Numbered from the stretch's first letter, positions 10,117 through 20,936 are shown. The stretch is DNA of 64,000 nucleotides from Hyaloraphidium curvatum (GCA_025558095.1 JAIVFI010000013.1:186001-250000); one strand, 5' to 3'. Notes: a model not told the origin generated them from the letters alone. Made by a program: numbers and translations.

Positions 10117-12221
10117 TTAGCCCCCCGTCACCTCCTCCCCCTCGCTCTCCTCCTCGTACCGCAGCGGCACCGGCACCGGGTAGTACGGGTACACCGGCCT
10201 CGCCATGCCCACCATCGGGTGCGTCGGGCGCGGGGCCTGGCAGCGGTAGCACGCCGTGCGGCTGGCGTAGTTGCTGCCGCGCAAAACCAGGGTCAGACGC
10301 ATGCGATCGGACGGGCGGAGAGCGGAGAAACGCACTGGTACTTGCAGGCCGGGTTGGGACAGTTCCAGTCCCCCGGTCTGTCGGTGGGCCGCGGCTTGGA
10401 CCCGTAGTGCCCGTCCGCCCTCGTCGGGTACGGCGCCGGCACCGCGACGGGGTAGGCCATCGGCGCCGGCGCGCGCGGGTAGTAACCCCCCACCAGCGCG
10501 ATGGTCCCCGACGAGAGGTGCGATCCCGAGCGGCAGGCGACGCATTCCATGCGGGAGGAGAAGTTGTTGACGCCGCAGACGCCGCAGATCCAGTCGCCGG
10601 GGAGCACCTTTTGCGAGAGGCGGGGGGGAGAGAAGCCGGGGTACTCGGCGCCGGGGAGGTAGACCGGGGGCCATTCGCCGTCGGCGGGCGACGGGGGCGT
10701 GCCGGCGTGGGGGAAGGGGAGAGGCTGCGGGAGGACGGCGATGGGCTGCACGGGGGCCCGCATGTCGTCGTAGGATCCGTCGGGGCGGAAGGGCGGGCGC
10801 ATGGGAGGGGGCTGGAAGCCGGCGCCCATGGGCCACGGCGCGAAACCGGGGTAGGCCATCGGCACCATGTGCGACGGCGGGAAGGGCGGCGGGCTCTCGG
10901 CGGGGTGCGGCGCGAGGCACTTGTTGCAGTGCCGCCGCGCGGCGTAGTTGGGGTAACCGCACGACGGGCAGCGCCAGTCGCCGGGCTTGGGCTCGCCGCG
11001 GCGCGGAGTCGACGGCTGCTCGGTGCGGGGGGTGGCGCGGGTGAAGGGGAGCAGCGGGTCCGGCGCGTCTCCGGGCGGCGCTGCGAGGATGGCGGCGCAG
11101 AGCTGGGCGATGGCAAGCGCGCGCTCGACGCCGCGCGAGTCGGCGTACGCCGAGGCGTTCGCGCGGGCCGAGGGCGGCAGCAGTTGCTCGAGCGGCGAGG
11201 GCGCCCCGGGCGGCGATCCCGAGCCGGGGCCGCTGGCGGGCACGCTCTGCGACACAAAGAGGCGAAGCTCGGCGGCGACGTCAAAGTACGCGTTCTGAAA
11301 GAGGGGGTTGCGGAGGCAGGGCGGGAAGGGCCGGTCAGTGATCGGTGATGGTGGCGGCGGCGAAAAGTGGCGAGAGGACGGCCAAAAGCGGGGGTCCGAA
11401 AACCCCAAACATCCGGGCCGGATGCAATGCAGGTGGACCATCGGAATCGCCAGAAACCGGTAAGACACCCACAAAGTACGCCGGAAGCCTCGCAAACGCC
11501 TCTGCTGCCTCCCCAGCCGCCGCCTTGTCGAAGAACCACGCCGCGTCGTGCACCACCAGGCACAGCGACCTGCCGTGCGCGATGATTGCGGACTGGAGCT
11601 CCCCGTCGAGTTCCGCGAGGGCGCGCGCGAGAGGGGCTAAGGCGCCAAGTCGAGGGACGGTCGAGGGATCGGTGGCGGGGGGATCGGCGATCGTCAGGTC
11701 CCTCACTCGGTCGGTTGCCGCAACGGGGCAACAAAGCCCACCGTTTCCGTCATCCTCGCCACTTTCCCTGCCCACGGGGATTTCCGAAGAGTACTCGATC
11801 GTGGCTGTGGGCACGTCGACGATGGCAAAGGCGATCGCGACCACCTGGGGCTCGCCGGGTTCCTGCAAAACGGGTAGACGCGGACGAGGAGAAGCGTCAG
11901 CGGCCGGACCGAATAAAATAACAGCAATGCAAGCCGGAAATCACCTCGTCTGCAGCGTGCGACGGCGGCTCGCAGCGCAGGGCCAGCGCGACCAGGCGGT
12001 CGAACGGGCACGCGTCGCAGATGCGCCTTGTGGCTACAGCCGGGCCCAAGGTACCCATCTCCAGGCCTGGAATAATGCCGTTGGCGGTTTTTGCGGCCTC
12101 GTTCCCGCAGCGGTCATCGGCCAGGGACAGCGCGTCGAGCGCGGCCGCGGCGTCGTCGTCCGGCCGGCCGGGGGCGGCCTGCTGCGCCACGGAGCGATTT
12201 TCCGGCGAGCTGCGCGGCATC
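10117..12221 (-). CDS. NRP1-like RNA-binding protein: exonuclease-like fold plus three RanBP2 zinc fingers
   Basis: Resembles yeast Nrp1, a putative RNA-binding protein. The N-terminal exon ends in DRLVALALRCE...HAADE; an intron (about 11880-11945) joins it to EPGEPQVVAIAFAIVD, giving the first strands of an RNase-T/exonuclease-like fold. The fold continues through LDGELQSAIIAH and LVVHDAAWFFD, then after a second intron (about 11310-11487) NAYFDVAAELRLFVSQ. The DEDD acidic residues expected on strand 1 are absent, so it is probably not a nuclease. The C-terminal half has three RanBP2-type fingers: GDWRCPSCGYPNY...C..C (near 10975), GDWICGVCGVNNF...C..C (near 10590) and GDWNCPNPACKYHNY...C..C, whose last part is rebuilt across an intron near 10280-10345. 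Pro/Tyr-rich linkers separate them. I see no RRM, unlike yeast Nrp1. The start is uncertain; an upstream in-frame ATG also exists. Confidence 0.7.
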
Positions 12222-14144
12222 TTCTGTCCTTTCGCGGCGTCTGCGCCGGCGGTCGGCGACCGCGGGGCGTCCCTCGCGGCGTCGTGCGGCCGCCGCAGCC
12301 GCGGGGGCTGCGCGTTGCGCGCCGCGCCGTTGGGCGCGCCGCCGCCGCGCTCTGATCCGGGCATCTCAGCAGCCGCGCTGCGAAGGCGCTCGCGCGGCGG
12401 GCGGCCGAGGCGCCCTCGCGCCGCGCCGCGACTTCCGAGCCGCGCGACTTCCGCGCCGGCCCGCGCTCCTCCGCGCTCCTGCGGGCCGTCCGCCCCGCCG
12501 GCTGTTCCGCACGGTGCGCGGACGTGCGCGTGGCCTGCGTGCCGTCGGCTCCGCAAGTGGCGGGCGGGTTGTGGGGGAGCGATGCGATTGGATTGGCGTT
12601 GCGGGTTCCGGACCTTCCAAAATGACCGGCGCGAGTGCCTTTCGCCCACCCCGCACTCCGCGCCGGCCTCCGCCCCGGCGAGGCACGGGCGAGCCAGCAG
12701 CGCAGTTCGGCCAGCCTGCCGATCACTCCATCCGCACGGCTCGACCGTGGGCCGTGGCCGCAGCGGGCGGTTCCGATCCCCATGGCGGCTGACGCTGGTC
12801 GTGGAGGTCAATTTCTCGATCCCCTCCCCCCCGATGGCAAGAGCCCCAGGCCCAACCGATCTATGGAGCACGTGCGTCATGGCTATCTCCGAAAAGAACG
12901 CTACTTTCTGGCAAGCTGGTGGAACCGGATCGACGGTGAAGCGTAGGGGATAGGAGGCGGCCTCGCCCGAAGTCTAGAACCGGTGAGCCTTGGAAGAACC
13001 CAAAGCGGCGAACTTCCGCTTCCCCCTCGCAAGTCGCTCTTTCCGACAGGCGTCTCGCTCCGATTCGTTAGTTACAGGTCCCGAAGCGCACCACCGTGCG
13101 GGTGCCGGACCCACCTGGCCGTGGCCGACCGCGCACTTTCCCTTCCCTTTAGCGCAACGCCGCCGGAAACCCCCTCCGATTACCCGGCCCCGCAAGGTTA
13201 TAGTCCTCGACCGTCCCCTACCGCACGTTTGGGCCGCATCCAAACAATCATATAGAATGCAGCCGCCGCGATCCTCACCCCGCTGGGTTGTGCCCTATGC
13301 GGGCGGGCGATCAAGGCGCCGCCGCCGCCGTCAACAAGCCCCGACGCATGGCCGGCCCCCATCTCACCTCGAAAACAGCTCCGCGATCCAGCCAGCACTC
13401 TGCCATTCTTGATATCCACCCCTAGCGTCCGCGGGAGACGCGGTCCCTCGGTGCTCTTCCGAGGGGACCGGTGGCAACATCCGCATCCCCGGATCCCCTT
13501 GCGGTCCCTCCACGCCATCCCGCGCCTCCGCTGCATCCGCAGGTACCGCGTCGCGACCCCGCCGTTCCTTTCGGAACTGCTGTCCGGCACAAAGCATCCG
13601 GCATGCCGGGCGGCGCGGCGCACGGCCGGCCGATCGAGTTCCCGCCGTCGGCGTTGCGCGCCCTCGCCTTGCCCCTAGACCGGCCATCCGAGGACCTTCC
13701 CGCGTCGCTGTTCGATCGGCTGGCCTCCCGACCGGGTTTTCCGCGTGCTTTCGTTGCCCCGGAGCGCGCGGGGCGGGCGGCATGCGGAGCACAGCCCGCG
13801 CGGCCCTCGCGTCCGTGCGGCCCGGTGCTACCCGACGGATGACCGGATGACGCAGACGGTAAGCTGGGAGGCGCTGGATTGAGAGCGGTGGCGCCGGATC
13901 GATGGAAGCCAGCTGGAGGCGGAGTAGCTGGGAGGAGGAGCTGGGAGGGACCGGTTTCGGAGTGCCATACTCGCAGGCACGAACTGCAGGGGGAGACGAC
14001 GAAGCGAACACCGGCTGCAGAAAGCAAATGGAAAAGCAACGCAGAAGATTATCGTCTTGCAGATGTTTCCAAGCAGGGGTTGGTTGAGTCGATCTCGGTC
14101 TCCACGGCGGGCGGGCTGCAACCGAGTCACACCAACGACCGCCG
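12222..14144. other. Gene-poor interval
   Basis: Nearly 2 kb with no gene I can defend. Long overlapping frames between 12.0 and 12.9 kb and 13.2 and 14.0 kb are Arg/Ala/Pro-rich on every strand and lack domains. The left part may include upstream exon sequence of the NRP1-like gene, since its minus-strand frame stays open. The 14.0-14.1 kb part is the 5' flank of the next gene. Confidence 0.35.
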
Positions 14145-15401
14145 ATGAAACCGCATCCATGGCCGACGGCGGCCCTGGCGTTGCTCGGCCTGCTCGCCTG
14201 CCTCCGAGTTTACGTGCTGGAGGTGGAGCTGCGGGAGCTGAGGGCGACGTGCGAGGTTGCCGCGCGGACGGTGCCACGGGCGGCGGAGGGAGCTCCGGAC
14301 GCCGCAGGGACGCCCGTAAATGCCGCTGGAGGCCGCAGCCGGCCCGACGACGCGTCGGCTCGCGTTTCTGACCGCGATTCCGGCGAGAAACCGCGGGACG
14401 CCGCGACGAACCCCGCCTCGCCGGCTTCCCATCCTCCTCCCGCGCCACAGGACGCGAAAGGCTACGTTCCCCACGCCGATTCGCGCGTGTGCTCACCCCT
14501 CGCGAACCGGCGGCACCCCGGTCGCGGCGGGAAGCGCGTCGTCTCCTTCTCCCTCTTTGCCCTGCCCGGCGGCGGCGTGCTGCCCTTCCTCGTCGTCGGG
14601 ATCAGGAAGAACTACGACTTTGTCCGCCTGTGGTACCCCGGCTGGACCATGCGCGTTTACGCGGCGGGTGTCAACGAGACGGTCCTCGGGGAGTTCGAGC
14701 GCGCGCTCCCGGACGCCGAGTTCGTGCGGTGCCGGCGCAGCCCCGTCCCGCAGCGCGAGATGGAATACCGCTGGCTCCCGTACGACGACGCCGAGGTGGA
14801 GCGGTTCGTGGTGCGCGATCTGGACTCGCTCCCCGGGCCGCGGGAGGCGTTCGCGGTCGGCGAGTGGGAGGCGTCGCGGCTGCCGTTCCACGCCATGAGG
14901 GACCACGAGGCCCACGGGGTTCCGCTGGTGGGGTGCTGCTTCGGGATCGTCGCGGGCACGCTGGGGTTCGCGTCGATGGAGGGGTTCCTGGAGGGGGTAT
15001 GGGGGGAGTTCCCGAACGCGAAGCGGCCGTCGTGCTGCGGCGAGGACCAGGGGATATTGATGGATTTGCTGTGGCCCAAGATGCGGGACAGGACGCTCTC
15101 GCACGACTCGTCGGCGAAGCGGCGGCGCGCGGGGTGCTACGGGTCGCACATCTGCCGCGACTTTCCCATCACGGAAAGGACGGAGCGCGGCTACGTCGGC
15201 CTCGCGCTCAAGGACGCGTGGAGGATGGAGAGGGCGGAATGGGAGTGCTCGTGCGCGTGCGAGTTTGCCGAGGCCGGGCCGCAGCCGTCCGGGTACGAGC
15301 CCGGGCTCGAGCGGATCCTGCACGCTGACCTGCCGCCGGGCGACCCCGGGAGGGTGGATGAGGCGCGGCAGGATCGCCGCGGGAACGGAACGATTGGGTA
15401 G
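14145..15401 (+). CDS. Type II membrane glycosyltransferase-like protein
   Basis: Single-exon gene for about 418 residues. A short N-terminus is followed by one hydrophobic segment (TAALALLGLLACLRVYVLEV), the pattern of a Golgi type II protein, then a Pro/Ala-rich stem to about residue 110. The globular part starts at KRVVSFSLFALPGG and includes VRLWYPGWTMRVYA, YDDAEVERFVVRDLDS with a DxD-type motif at D225-D227, then FHAMRDHEAHGVPLVGCC and CCGEDQGILMDLLWP. The sequence RDLDS...EW..S...FHAMRDH.AH recalls nucleotide-sugar-dependent glycosyltransferase-like proteins seen in algae, oomycetes and large viruses. DxD would bind the metal and nucleotide. Several Cys near the C-terminus (CSCACEF) could form disulphides. 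Donor and acceptor cannot be predicted. Confidence 0.6.
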   Translation: MKPHPWPTAALALLGLLACLRVYVLEVELRELRATCEVAARTVPRAAEGAPDAAGTPVNAAGGRSRPDDASARVSDRDSGEKPRDAATNPASPASHPPPAPQDAKGYVPHADSRVCSPLANRRHPGRGGKRVVSFSLFALPGGGVLPFLVVGIRKNYDFVRLWYPGWTMRVYAAGVNETVLGEFERALPDAEFVRCRRSPVPQREMEYRWLPYDDAEVERFVVRDLDSLPGPREAFAVGEWEASRLPFHAMRDHEAHGVPLVGCCFGIVAGTLGFASMEGFLEGVWGEFPNAKRPSCCGEDQGILMDLLWPKMRDRTLSHDSSAKRRRAGCYGSHICRDFPITERTERGYVGLALKDAWRMERAEWECSCACEFAEAGPQPSGYEPGLERILHADLPPGDPGRVDEARQDRRGNGTIG

Positions 15402-15715
15402 CCAGCATAACTACCGTCGAGGCTATCTTTTGCAACTCGGCCATGAAGATGACTTTACCCTATCTGCTGGTGCTCCGTGCGATCGAAGCTCTTTTTGAGC
15501 ATCTGCTGGCTTCGAACTGCACTGTACAGCACAAAACATTTCACCACGCGCCGACTGGTGGCATAAAGCTCCTTTTCGACGGGACCATGGTCACTCGGTC
15601 GCGGGTGCCGCGCCGACGCCTTCACACGACAACACCCCAAATCAAAGGCCTCCCCCGCCCCGCCTCCCGCGTGCGGCGTGCGCGCCGGTGTCCGTGCGCG
15701 CGGCGCTCCGCGGCC
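15402..15715. other. Spacer upstream of RAD52
   Basis: This 314-base tandem spacer separates the glycosyltransferase-like stop from the RAD52 start. The RAD52 frame remains open upstream, but nothing before the ATG at 15716 resembles the family. It likely holds a 3' UTR and the RAD52 promoter. Confidence 0.35.
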
Positions 15716-17617
15716 ATGGACCCGCGCGGGCCTCCCCCGCGGGGTGGGCCGCCCGACGAAGCAATGGGGCTGCCGCCGCCGCCCGGCCCGCTCCCCCCGC
15801 CCCCCGCGCTCTTCGGCTCGGTCCCCTTCGCGCCCGACGACCGCGCGCGGATCAAGCGCGCGCTCGGCATGCAGCTCGGCCCCGAGTTCGTCGCGTCGCG
15901 GCAGGGTCCCGGCGGCGCGAAGCTGTCGTACGTCGAGGGCTGGAAGGTCGTCAACCTCGCAAACGAGATCTTCGGGTTCGACGGGTGGAGCAGCCACATC
16001 GTCGGCACAACCGTGGACTACGTGGGACCGCCCGGAGCGCGTTCCGAGGCGCGGACGGCTGACGGGGGACGCGCCCACCAGTGCGAAGTCGACGCCCGCG
16101 GCATCTCGCTCGGCTGCTCCTGCACCGTGCGCGTGACCCTCAAGGACGGCACGTACCGCGAGGATGTCGGCTGGGGCTCCATCGCAAACGCCAAGGACAA
16201 GGGCCAGGCCTTTGAAAAGGTGCGCAAGGAGGCGGCGACGGACGCGCTCAAGCGCAGCCTCAAGAGCTTCGGCAACGCGCTGGGCAACTGCGTCTACGAC
16301 AAGGAGTACCTCAAGCAGATACCCAAGATCAAGATGGAGAACATGGCGGGTTGCTCAAACGTGCCGCGTGTGGCCGCCGTGTTCTGATCCCTCCCCGTTT
16401 AGGCCGGCCCGCTCGACCCCAACAACCTCCTCCGACCCTCGGACCTCCGCGAGTACGGCCAAACCGTGCGCACCGACGGCCTCGCCGGGCGGATCAGGAC
16501 CATGGAGGAGCAGTACGCCGCCGCGGCGCCCAAGAGCGCGCCGCCGAAGCAGGAGCCCGTGAAGCAGGAGCACGGGGCAGGGCCGGGGCCGGGACCCGCG
16601 GAGCAGGCGAGGACGGCGCCGCCGCCGCAGGAGGATTACGGTGGGCTTCCAACCCAAGTGCGTGTTGGGAGCCCCCGTGCTGACGCAGACACAGAAATGG
16701 ACGACGAGGACATCATCGCCGGCGATCTGGAGTCGGTCGACCCCGCGCTGCTGGCCGCCGACGCCGAACGCAAGGCCAAGGAGCGACAGGCCAAAGCGCA
16801 GGCGATGCAGAGGGAGTGGATGGCCAAGAACGGGAGCAAGGGCGGGATGGCGGGTGCGCCGGGGCCGGGGACGCCGGGGCAGCACGGGTGGCAGGGCCAG
16901 GGGGCGCACGGGCCGCCGCAGCCGGGACCGCAGGGGCACCCCGCGGGCCAGCCGATGCAGCATCCGGGATTTGGCCACCCGTTGCCGGGCCAGGGCGCTC
17001 CCGGGCCCGGGCCGGGGCCGCTCGGGCAGGCCGTGCCGCAGATGCACGCCGCACCGCCAATCCAGCACGCGCCGGTTGCACCCCTGCAAGCGGCTCCTCC
17101 TCAGCACATGCCGATGCCCATGCAGCACCCGCAGGCGCTGCAGGCTCCCGCGCCGCAGCAGCCTCCCCAGGCGCCGATCGCACCCCAACTGCCGATCGCG
17201 CACCCCGCTCCCGCACCCCAACCCGCCAACCCGATCTCCAATCCGAGCAGCAACGAAGCCCCGCCGCCGCAAGGCCCGCAACCCCCCCGCCCGGCCTCCG
17301 ATCCCGCCCTCCCGCCCCCCCTCCCCGGCGACCCCGAGAACCTAGCCACACCGCCCGCGATCCCCTTCGCCTCCGGCGCCCCCCCGCCCGGCTTCGAACC
17401 GCGCTTTGCCCCCGCGGCCGCCCTCGTCCGCACCGACTCTCCCGCGACCCCCTCGCGCGGCCGGGGGCGCCAGAGGCCGGGGCAGGCGCCGTTCCGCGTG
17501 CCGGCGGCCGCGGACACCGCGAGGCCGTTCGGCGCGCCGGGGCCGATGCAGGGGCTTTCGCCGGGCAGGATGGCGCCGGCGGGGACCAAGAGGGGGTTCG
17601 ACGAGGTGACTGGGTGA
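15716..17617 (+). CDS. RAD52 recombination mediator
   Basis: Single-strand annealing and Rad51-loading protein of homologous recombination, nuclear. The start at 15716 (GCGGCCATGG) precedes a Pro/Gly-rich leader, then the DNA-binding ring domain: RIKRALGMQLGPEF, YVEGWKVVNLANEIFGFDGWSS, an in-phase intron at about 16020-16081 (VDY to CEVDARG), LGCSCTVRVTLKDG, REDVGWGSIANAKDKGQAFEKVRKEAATDALKRSL and FGNALGNCVYDKEYL. These are diagnostic for Rad52. A second intron follows KIKMENM near 16346; the donor is ambiguous (GC donor at ATG/GCGGGT, or a GT donor at about 16360), with acceptor TTTAG before AGPLDPNNLL near 16405. The remaining 400 residues are Gly/Pro/Gln-rich and acidic patches, as in the poorly conserved Rad51/RPA-binding tails of fungi. 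It ends KRGFDEVTG. Confidence 0.9.
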
Positions 17618-17852
17618 GATAAGGGAGGCGTGGGAGGCATCTCGGCTCCGGGAGGGAGGATGACCCGCGATACCACGATCGATACTGTAGCGTAGGCTTT
17701 TACTCTTTGATGATCACTACGTCGGCTGATCCCCGCTTTCCCGGCGCATTTCTGGATTTGGAGCGGTGTTTGGCTTGGCTCAGCCTCCCGGAGATCCCGC
17801 CGTGACGCCCCTCTCTGACTCCGCCCTCTCTGGCCACCAGGCTCCCTCCGCC

Positions 17853-19165
17853 ATGCAGGCCGCGCAGAGTTCGACGTCGCACGAGGCTCTTTTCGAGCCG
17901 CGGTGGGCGTTTGAGGGACACGCCATCGCCTTCCCGGCCGCCCCGCCGCCGTTTCTTGCGGGGCGCACTCCCGGCGATGCCGCGTTCGACCCGGCGAGGC
18001 ACCTCGCCTACGTGCCGCCGAAGCACGTCTACGACTACAGGCACGTTGACGCGCCGCCCGGCGCCCGCCCGGCCCGCGGAGCACGGAATAACACGGCGCA
18101 GGTTCCGCCCGCACGAGCTGGCCACCCTGGACCGCGCAAATTTCTGCGGCCTCGGCATGACAGAGCCGTTCCAGCTGCTGAGCAAGGAGGGCGTAGAGGT
18201 GGCGCGCGGCATCGTGGAGGCGAACAAGTGGAACAGGGCGCTCAAGAGCGAGCTGCCGGGCAGGCAGCCCTTCCGCCTCCGCGGGCTGGGCTGTGGGTGT
18301 CCCGGGCCGAGCTAGGGGAACGATCTCACAGCGGTCTTTGGCAGACATGTCCAGCTTCATCCGTGAGCTCAACCGCTCCGAGGCCGTCGACGCCATCGTC
18401 TCCTCCTTCGCCGGCGAGCCCGTCGTCGCCCACTCCATGCCCAGCAACTACTCGCACGTCAACATCGGCGAGCCCAACTCGGGCCTGCCCGTGGACAGGT
18501 GGCACCTCGACTCGGTCGACTACGTCCTGATCGTGCTGCTGTCGGACCCCGAGGGCATGGAGGGCGGCGAGCTGCAGGTCGTGGCCAACCACGAGCCCGC
18601 AGAGGCGCTGAAGCTGCTGGAGAACCACGGCGGCCACCCGCCCGCCGAGTTCGTGCGGACGGTCAAGATCCCCGCGGCGGGCTGGGCGGTCATGATGCAG
18701 GGGAGCAAGATCGCGCACCACGTGACCGAGGTGACCAAGGGCAACGAGCGCATCTCCATGGTCAACAGCTACATGCTGCGCGACATCTACAAGTCCGAGG
18801 ACCGCACCAAGCTCGGCACCTTCATCGGCCGCGACTCGCACATCGACGACATGTCGACCGTCGAGTTTGCGCGACACCGCGCCTGGCGCGTGGGCCAGCT
18901 CATGGACTACATCGTGCAGGGGGCGAAATTCGGCAACCTTCCAGAGACCAAGGATGAGGTGGGCTCGAAAGTCTCCGATGTGCATCCGTTTGTGGCTCAA
19001 CCCGCCTTGCAGATCCTGAAGGTGCTCAAAATCGCGGAGCAGGAGCTCCAGCAGGCCTACTCGCTCGTCAAGGGCGACGTCTCGGACGCTTTCCAGTACC
19101 GCTTCGACGAGACGAAGAAGGACGCGAAACCGGCCGCGGCGGACCAGATGCACGCGCGCATGTGA
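17853..19165 (+). CDS. 2-oxoglutarate/Fe(II)-dependent oxygenase-like protein
   Basis: Predicted jelly-roll oxygenase. Exon 1 starts at MQAAQSSTSHE and ends at KHVYDYR. Exon 2 (RPHELATLDRANFCGLG...EANKWN) joins best through a GC-AG intron at about 18041-18106 (ACAG/GCACGT...GCGCAG). A second intron near 18295-18343 leads to MSSFIRELNRSE. The core shows the metal triad: RWHLDSVDYV (HxD, near 18500), GWAVMMQGSKIAHHVTEV (distal His, near 18715) and ERISMVNSY with the Arg that would bind 2-oxoglutarate. HxD is intact, so hydroxylation is more likely than halogenation. A further intron at about 18958-19011 joins ETKDE to ILKVLKIAEQEL, a helical tail. Substrate unknown. The oxygenase label rests on motif spacing, not on a named family. 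Confidence 0.65.
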
Positions 19166-19313
19166 AGAGCGCGGTGATCGGAACTCGCTTGCACAGAGGG
19201 CGGGGAGGGGTCGGGGCGTTCGTGCGGGCTCTTTGTTTGCAGCTGGGAGGGTATACCAACTCTGCGACTGTACATTCTATCTGTCTATGTGTAATGGAGG
19301 CATTCAAACGCAG

Positions 19314-20816
19314 TCAAGTCGCCTTGAGAGAGCCATCCACGCGCTCGGCCCCGTGCTCGGCCTCCGTGGGCGCAGCTGGCCCCGCAGGAACGCTCTCCAT
19401 GGCGACATCCTGCCCTCCAGCGACCTCCACCTCGTCCAACGCGGCCTTCCCCTCGAGCAGCCCCTTCTCCGTGTCCGCCAATGCTGGCGGCGGATCCCCG
19501 CGCCTCTTCCACGCCCTGAGGAAGGGCACGATCAGCGCGCCGACCAGCAGCTGCGCCGCGTGGTAGATGAGCAAGGGAGCGGCGTACAGCCCGGCGTTGG
19601 GGTCGCTGCCCCAGATGATGTTGATGAGCGGGATGCCGAGGGCGATTGTCTTTGTCGCGCCGACGAACATCGTGGCGATTGCATCGGCCCGCGCAAAGGG
19701 CAAGAGGAGCTTCCGGAGGACGTAGAAGCTGCCAAACACGACGGCGGCGGAGAAGCCGACGTAGAGGCCCACGTCCACGGCGACGACGACAAAGATCTCC
19801 CACGCGGCCATGGAGAGGTTGGCCGCGAACGTGTCGCAAAAGGTGCTCCAGACCATGAGCAGGATCATGCAGTTGTTGAAGTTGCTGATGTTGACGTACG
19901 TTTGCAGCCACGGCGGGAACTTGGGGAAGAAGAAGCGCACGGCCTGGCCCAGGATCAGGGGGATCAGCACCGTGATGGAGAGGTCCAGGAAGAGCTTCGA
20001 GTAGGGCGGGGGCGCAGAAACGTGGACAAAGCCGAGAATGAGCATCGGGCTCACGAATATGCCGATGATGTTGCCCAGTACGGCTCCGACCACGGCCGCG
20101 GCGTCATTCCCGTCAGCCTGTTTGGTCATGACGACGTTCGAGGAGACGGTGGTTGGCATGCTCGCTGCAACGATGATCCCGCTAGCCAAAGCCGGGTTGA
20201 GCGGGGTCAGCAGCAGCGCGCTGCCGATTCCCCAGCCGACGAGCGGTATAAACCCCAGCGAAATCGCCAGCGTAAGGAGCTGAGGTTTCCACATCAGGAG
20301 CGCGCTGCCCAGGACCTGGGACTTGAGCGTCAGGCCCGTGAGGAGGAAGATGAGGATCACGGCGCAGTATTTGACCACGTATTGGGCCTGGAGGTATCCG
20401 TTCTTCTTGCCCAGGTCCGGCCAAGCGGCCGCGAGTCCGATTGCGAGGCCGAGGCCGAGGAGGAACCAGTACTTGGCGAGGAAGGAGCGCACGGCCCGCC
20501 ATGCCTTCCTCCAGCCCGTCGGCGGTGCCTCTTCCGCCGCTGGGATTTCGCCGCCGTCCTTTCTGGGGCCCGCCTCGTCCTCGATGTCGGTCTCCAGGTC
20601 CAAAGGAGCGGTGTCGGGCTTCCCGACCTCCACGACATGGGCATTGTCCGCAGCGGGCAGAAGCGGTTCATCTTTCGTCGCTTCGGAAGAAATTGTCCCC
20701 AAGTCGCCGTCCGTCCGGGAGTGCTCCATGCTATCGCGATGCTCGGGCGTGCTTTGCTCTCCACACTCCCCAGAGCCCGAGCTCAAAACCAAGGCGGAAG
20801 CGCTTTGCCGAGACAT
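19314..20816 (-). CDS. RCH1/SLC10A7-type bile-acid:sodium symporter family carrier
   Basis: Intronless, 500 residues. A polar acidic N-terminus of about 105 residues precedes FLAKYWFLLGLGLAIGLAAAWPDLG, then nine or ten membrane helices. Family signatures include YVVKYCAVILIFLLTGLTLKS, SLGFIPLVGWGIG, ASMPTTVSSNVVMTKQADGN (the family's crossover motif), VLGNIIGIFVSPML, PLILGQ and FARADAIATMFVGATKTIALGIPLI. This is the SLC10A7 branch (yeast/Candida Rch1), plasma-membrane or secretory-pathway proteins that restrain Ca2+ entry and affect glycosylation, rather than bile-acid transporters proper. The C-terminal tail is cytosolic and acidic. It shares a 120-base divergent spacer with the kinase gene at 20937. 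Confidence 0.9.
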   Translation of the reverse strand: MSRQSASALVLSSGSGECGEQSTPEHRDSMEHSRTDGDLGTISSEATKDEPLLPAADNAHVVEVGKPDTAPLDLETDIEDEAGPRKDGGEIPAAEEAPPTGWRKAWRAVRSFLAKYWFLLGLGLAIGLAAAWPDLGKKNGYLQAQYVVKYCAVILIFLLTGLTLKSQVLGSALLMWKPQLLTLAISLGFIPLVGWGIGSALLLTPLNPALASGIIVAASMPTTVSSNVVMTKQADGNDAAAVVGAVLGNIIGIFVSPMLILGFVHVSAPPPYSKLFLDLSITVLIPLILGQAVRFFFPKFPPWLQTYVNISNFNNCMILLMVWSTFCDTFAANLSMAAWEIFVVVAVDVGLYVGFSAAVVFGSFYVLRKLLLPFARADAIATMFVGATKTIALGIPLINIIWGSDPNAGLYAAPLLIYHAAQLLVGALIVPFLRAWKRRGDPPPALADTEKGLLEGKAALDEVEVAGGQDVAMESVPAGPAAPTEAEHGAERVDGSLKAT

Positions 20817-20936
20817 GCCATGGACCTTACATCCGGAGGCTCACGAAAGCGGCTTCCGGGGCCGGCCGGTGGCACGGCATGTCGCCATGCCATTTCGCGC
20901 AATGTTTATCGCGCGGCGTCGCTGTTCATCGACCCA
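20817..20936. promoter_or_regulatory. Short bidirectional promoter (RCH1 / glycerate kinase)
   Basis: Only 120 bases lie between the two divergent start codons, so promoter elements must be shared or overlap the coding ends. No specific factor site is recognised. Confidence 0.35.

Noticed and set aside
9944-11734. 596-residue minus-strand frame rich in Arg/Pro/Ser
   Set aside because: It lies in a different frame over the NRP1-like gene, has no domain and shows the composition expected from high-GC shadow translation.
19233-20936. Long plus-strand frame (889 residues) antisense to the RCH1 gene
   Set aside because: Only its last 321 codons, from 20937, match the TDA10/glycerate kinase family. 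The part antisense to RCH1 is low-complexity shadow.
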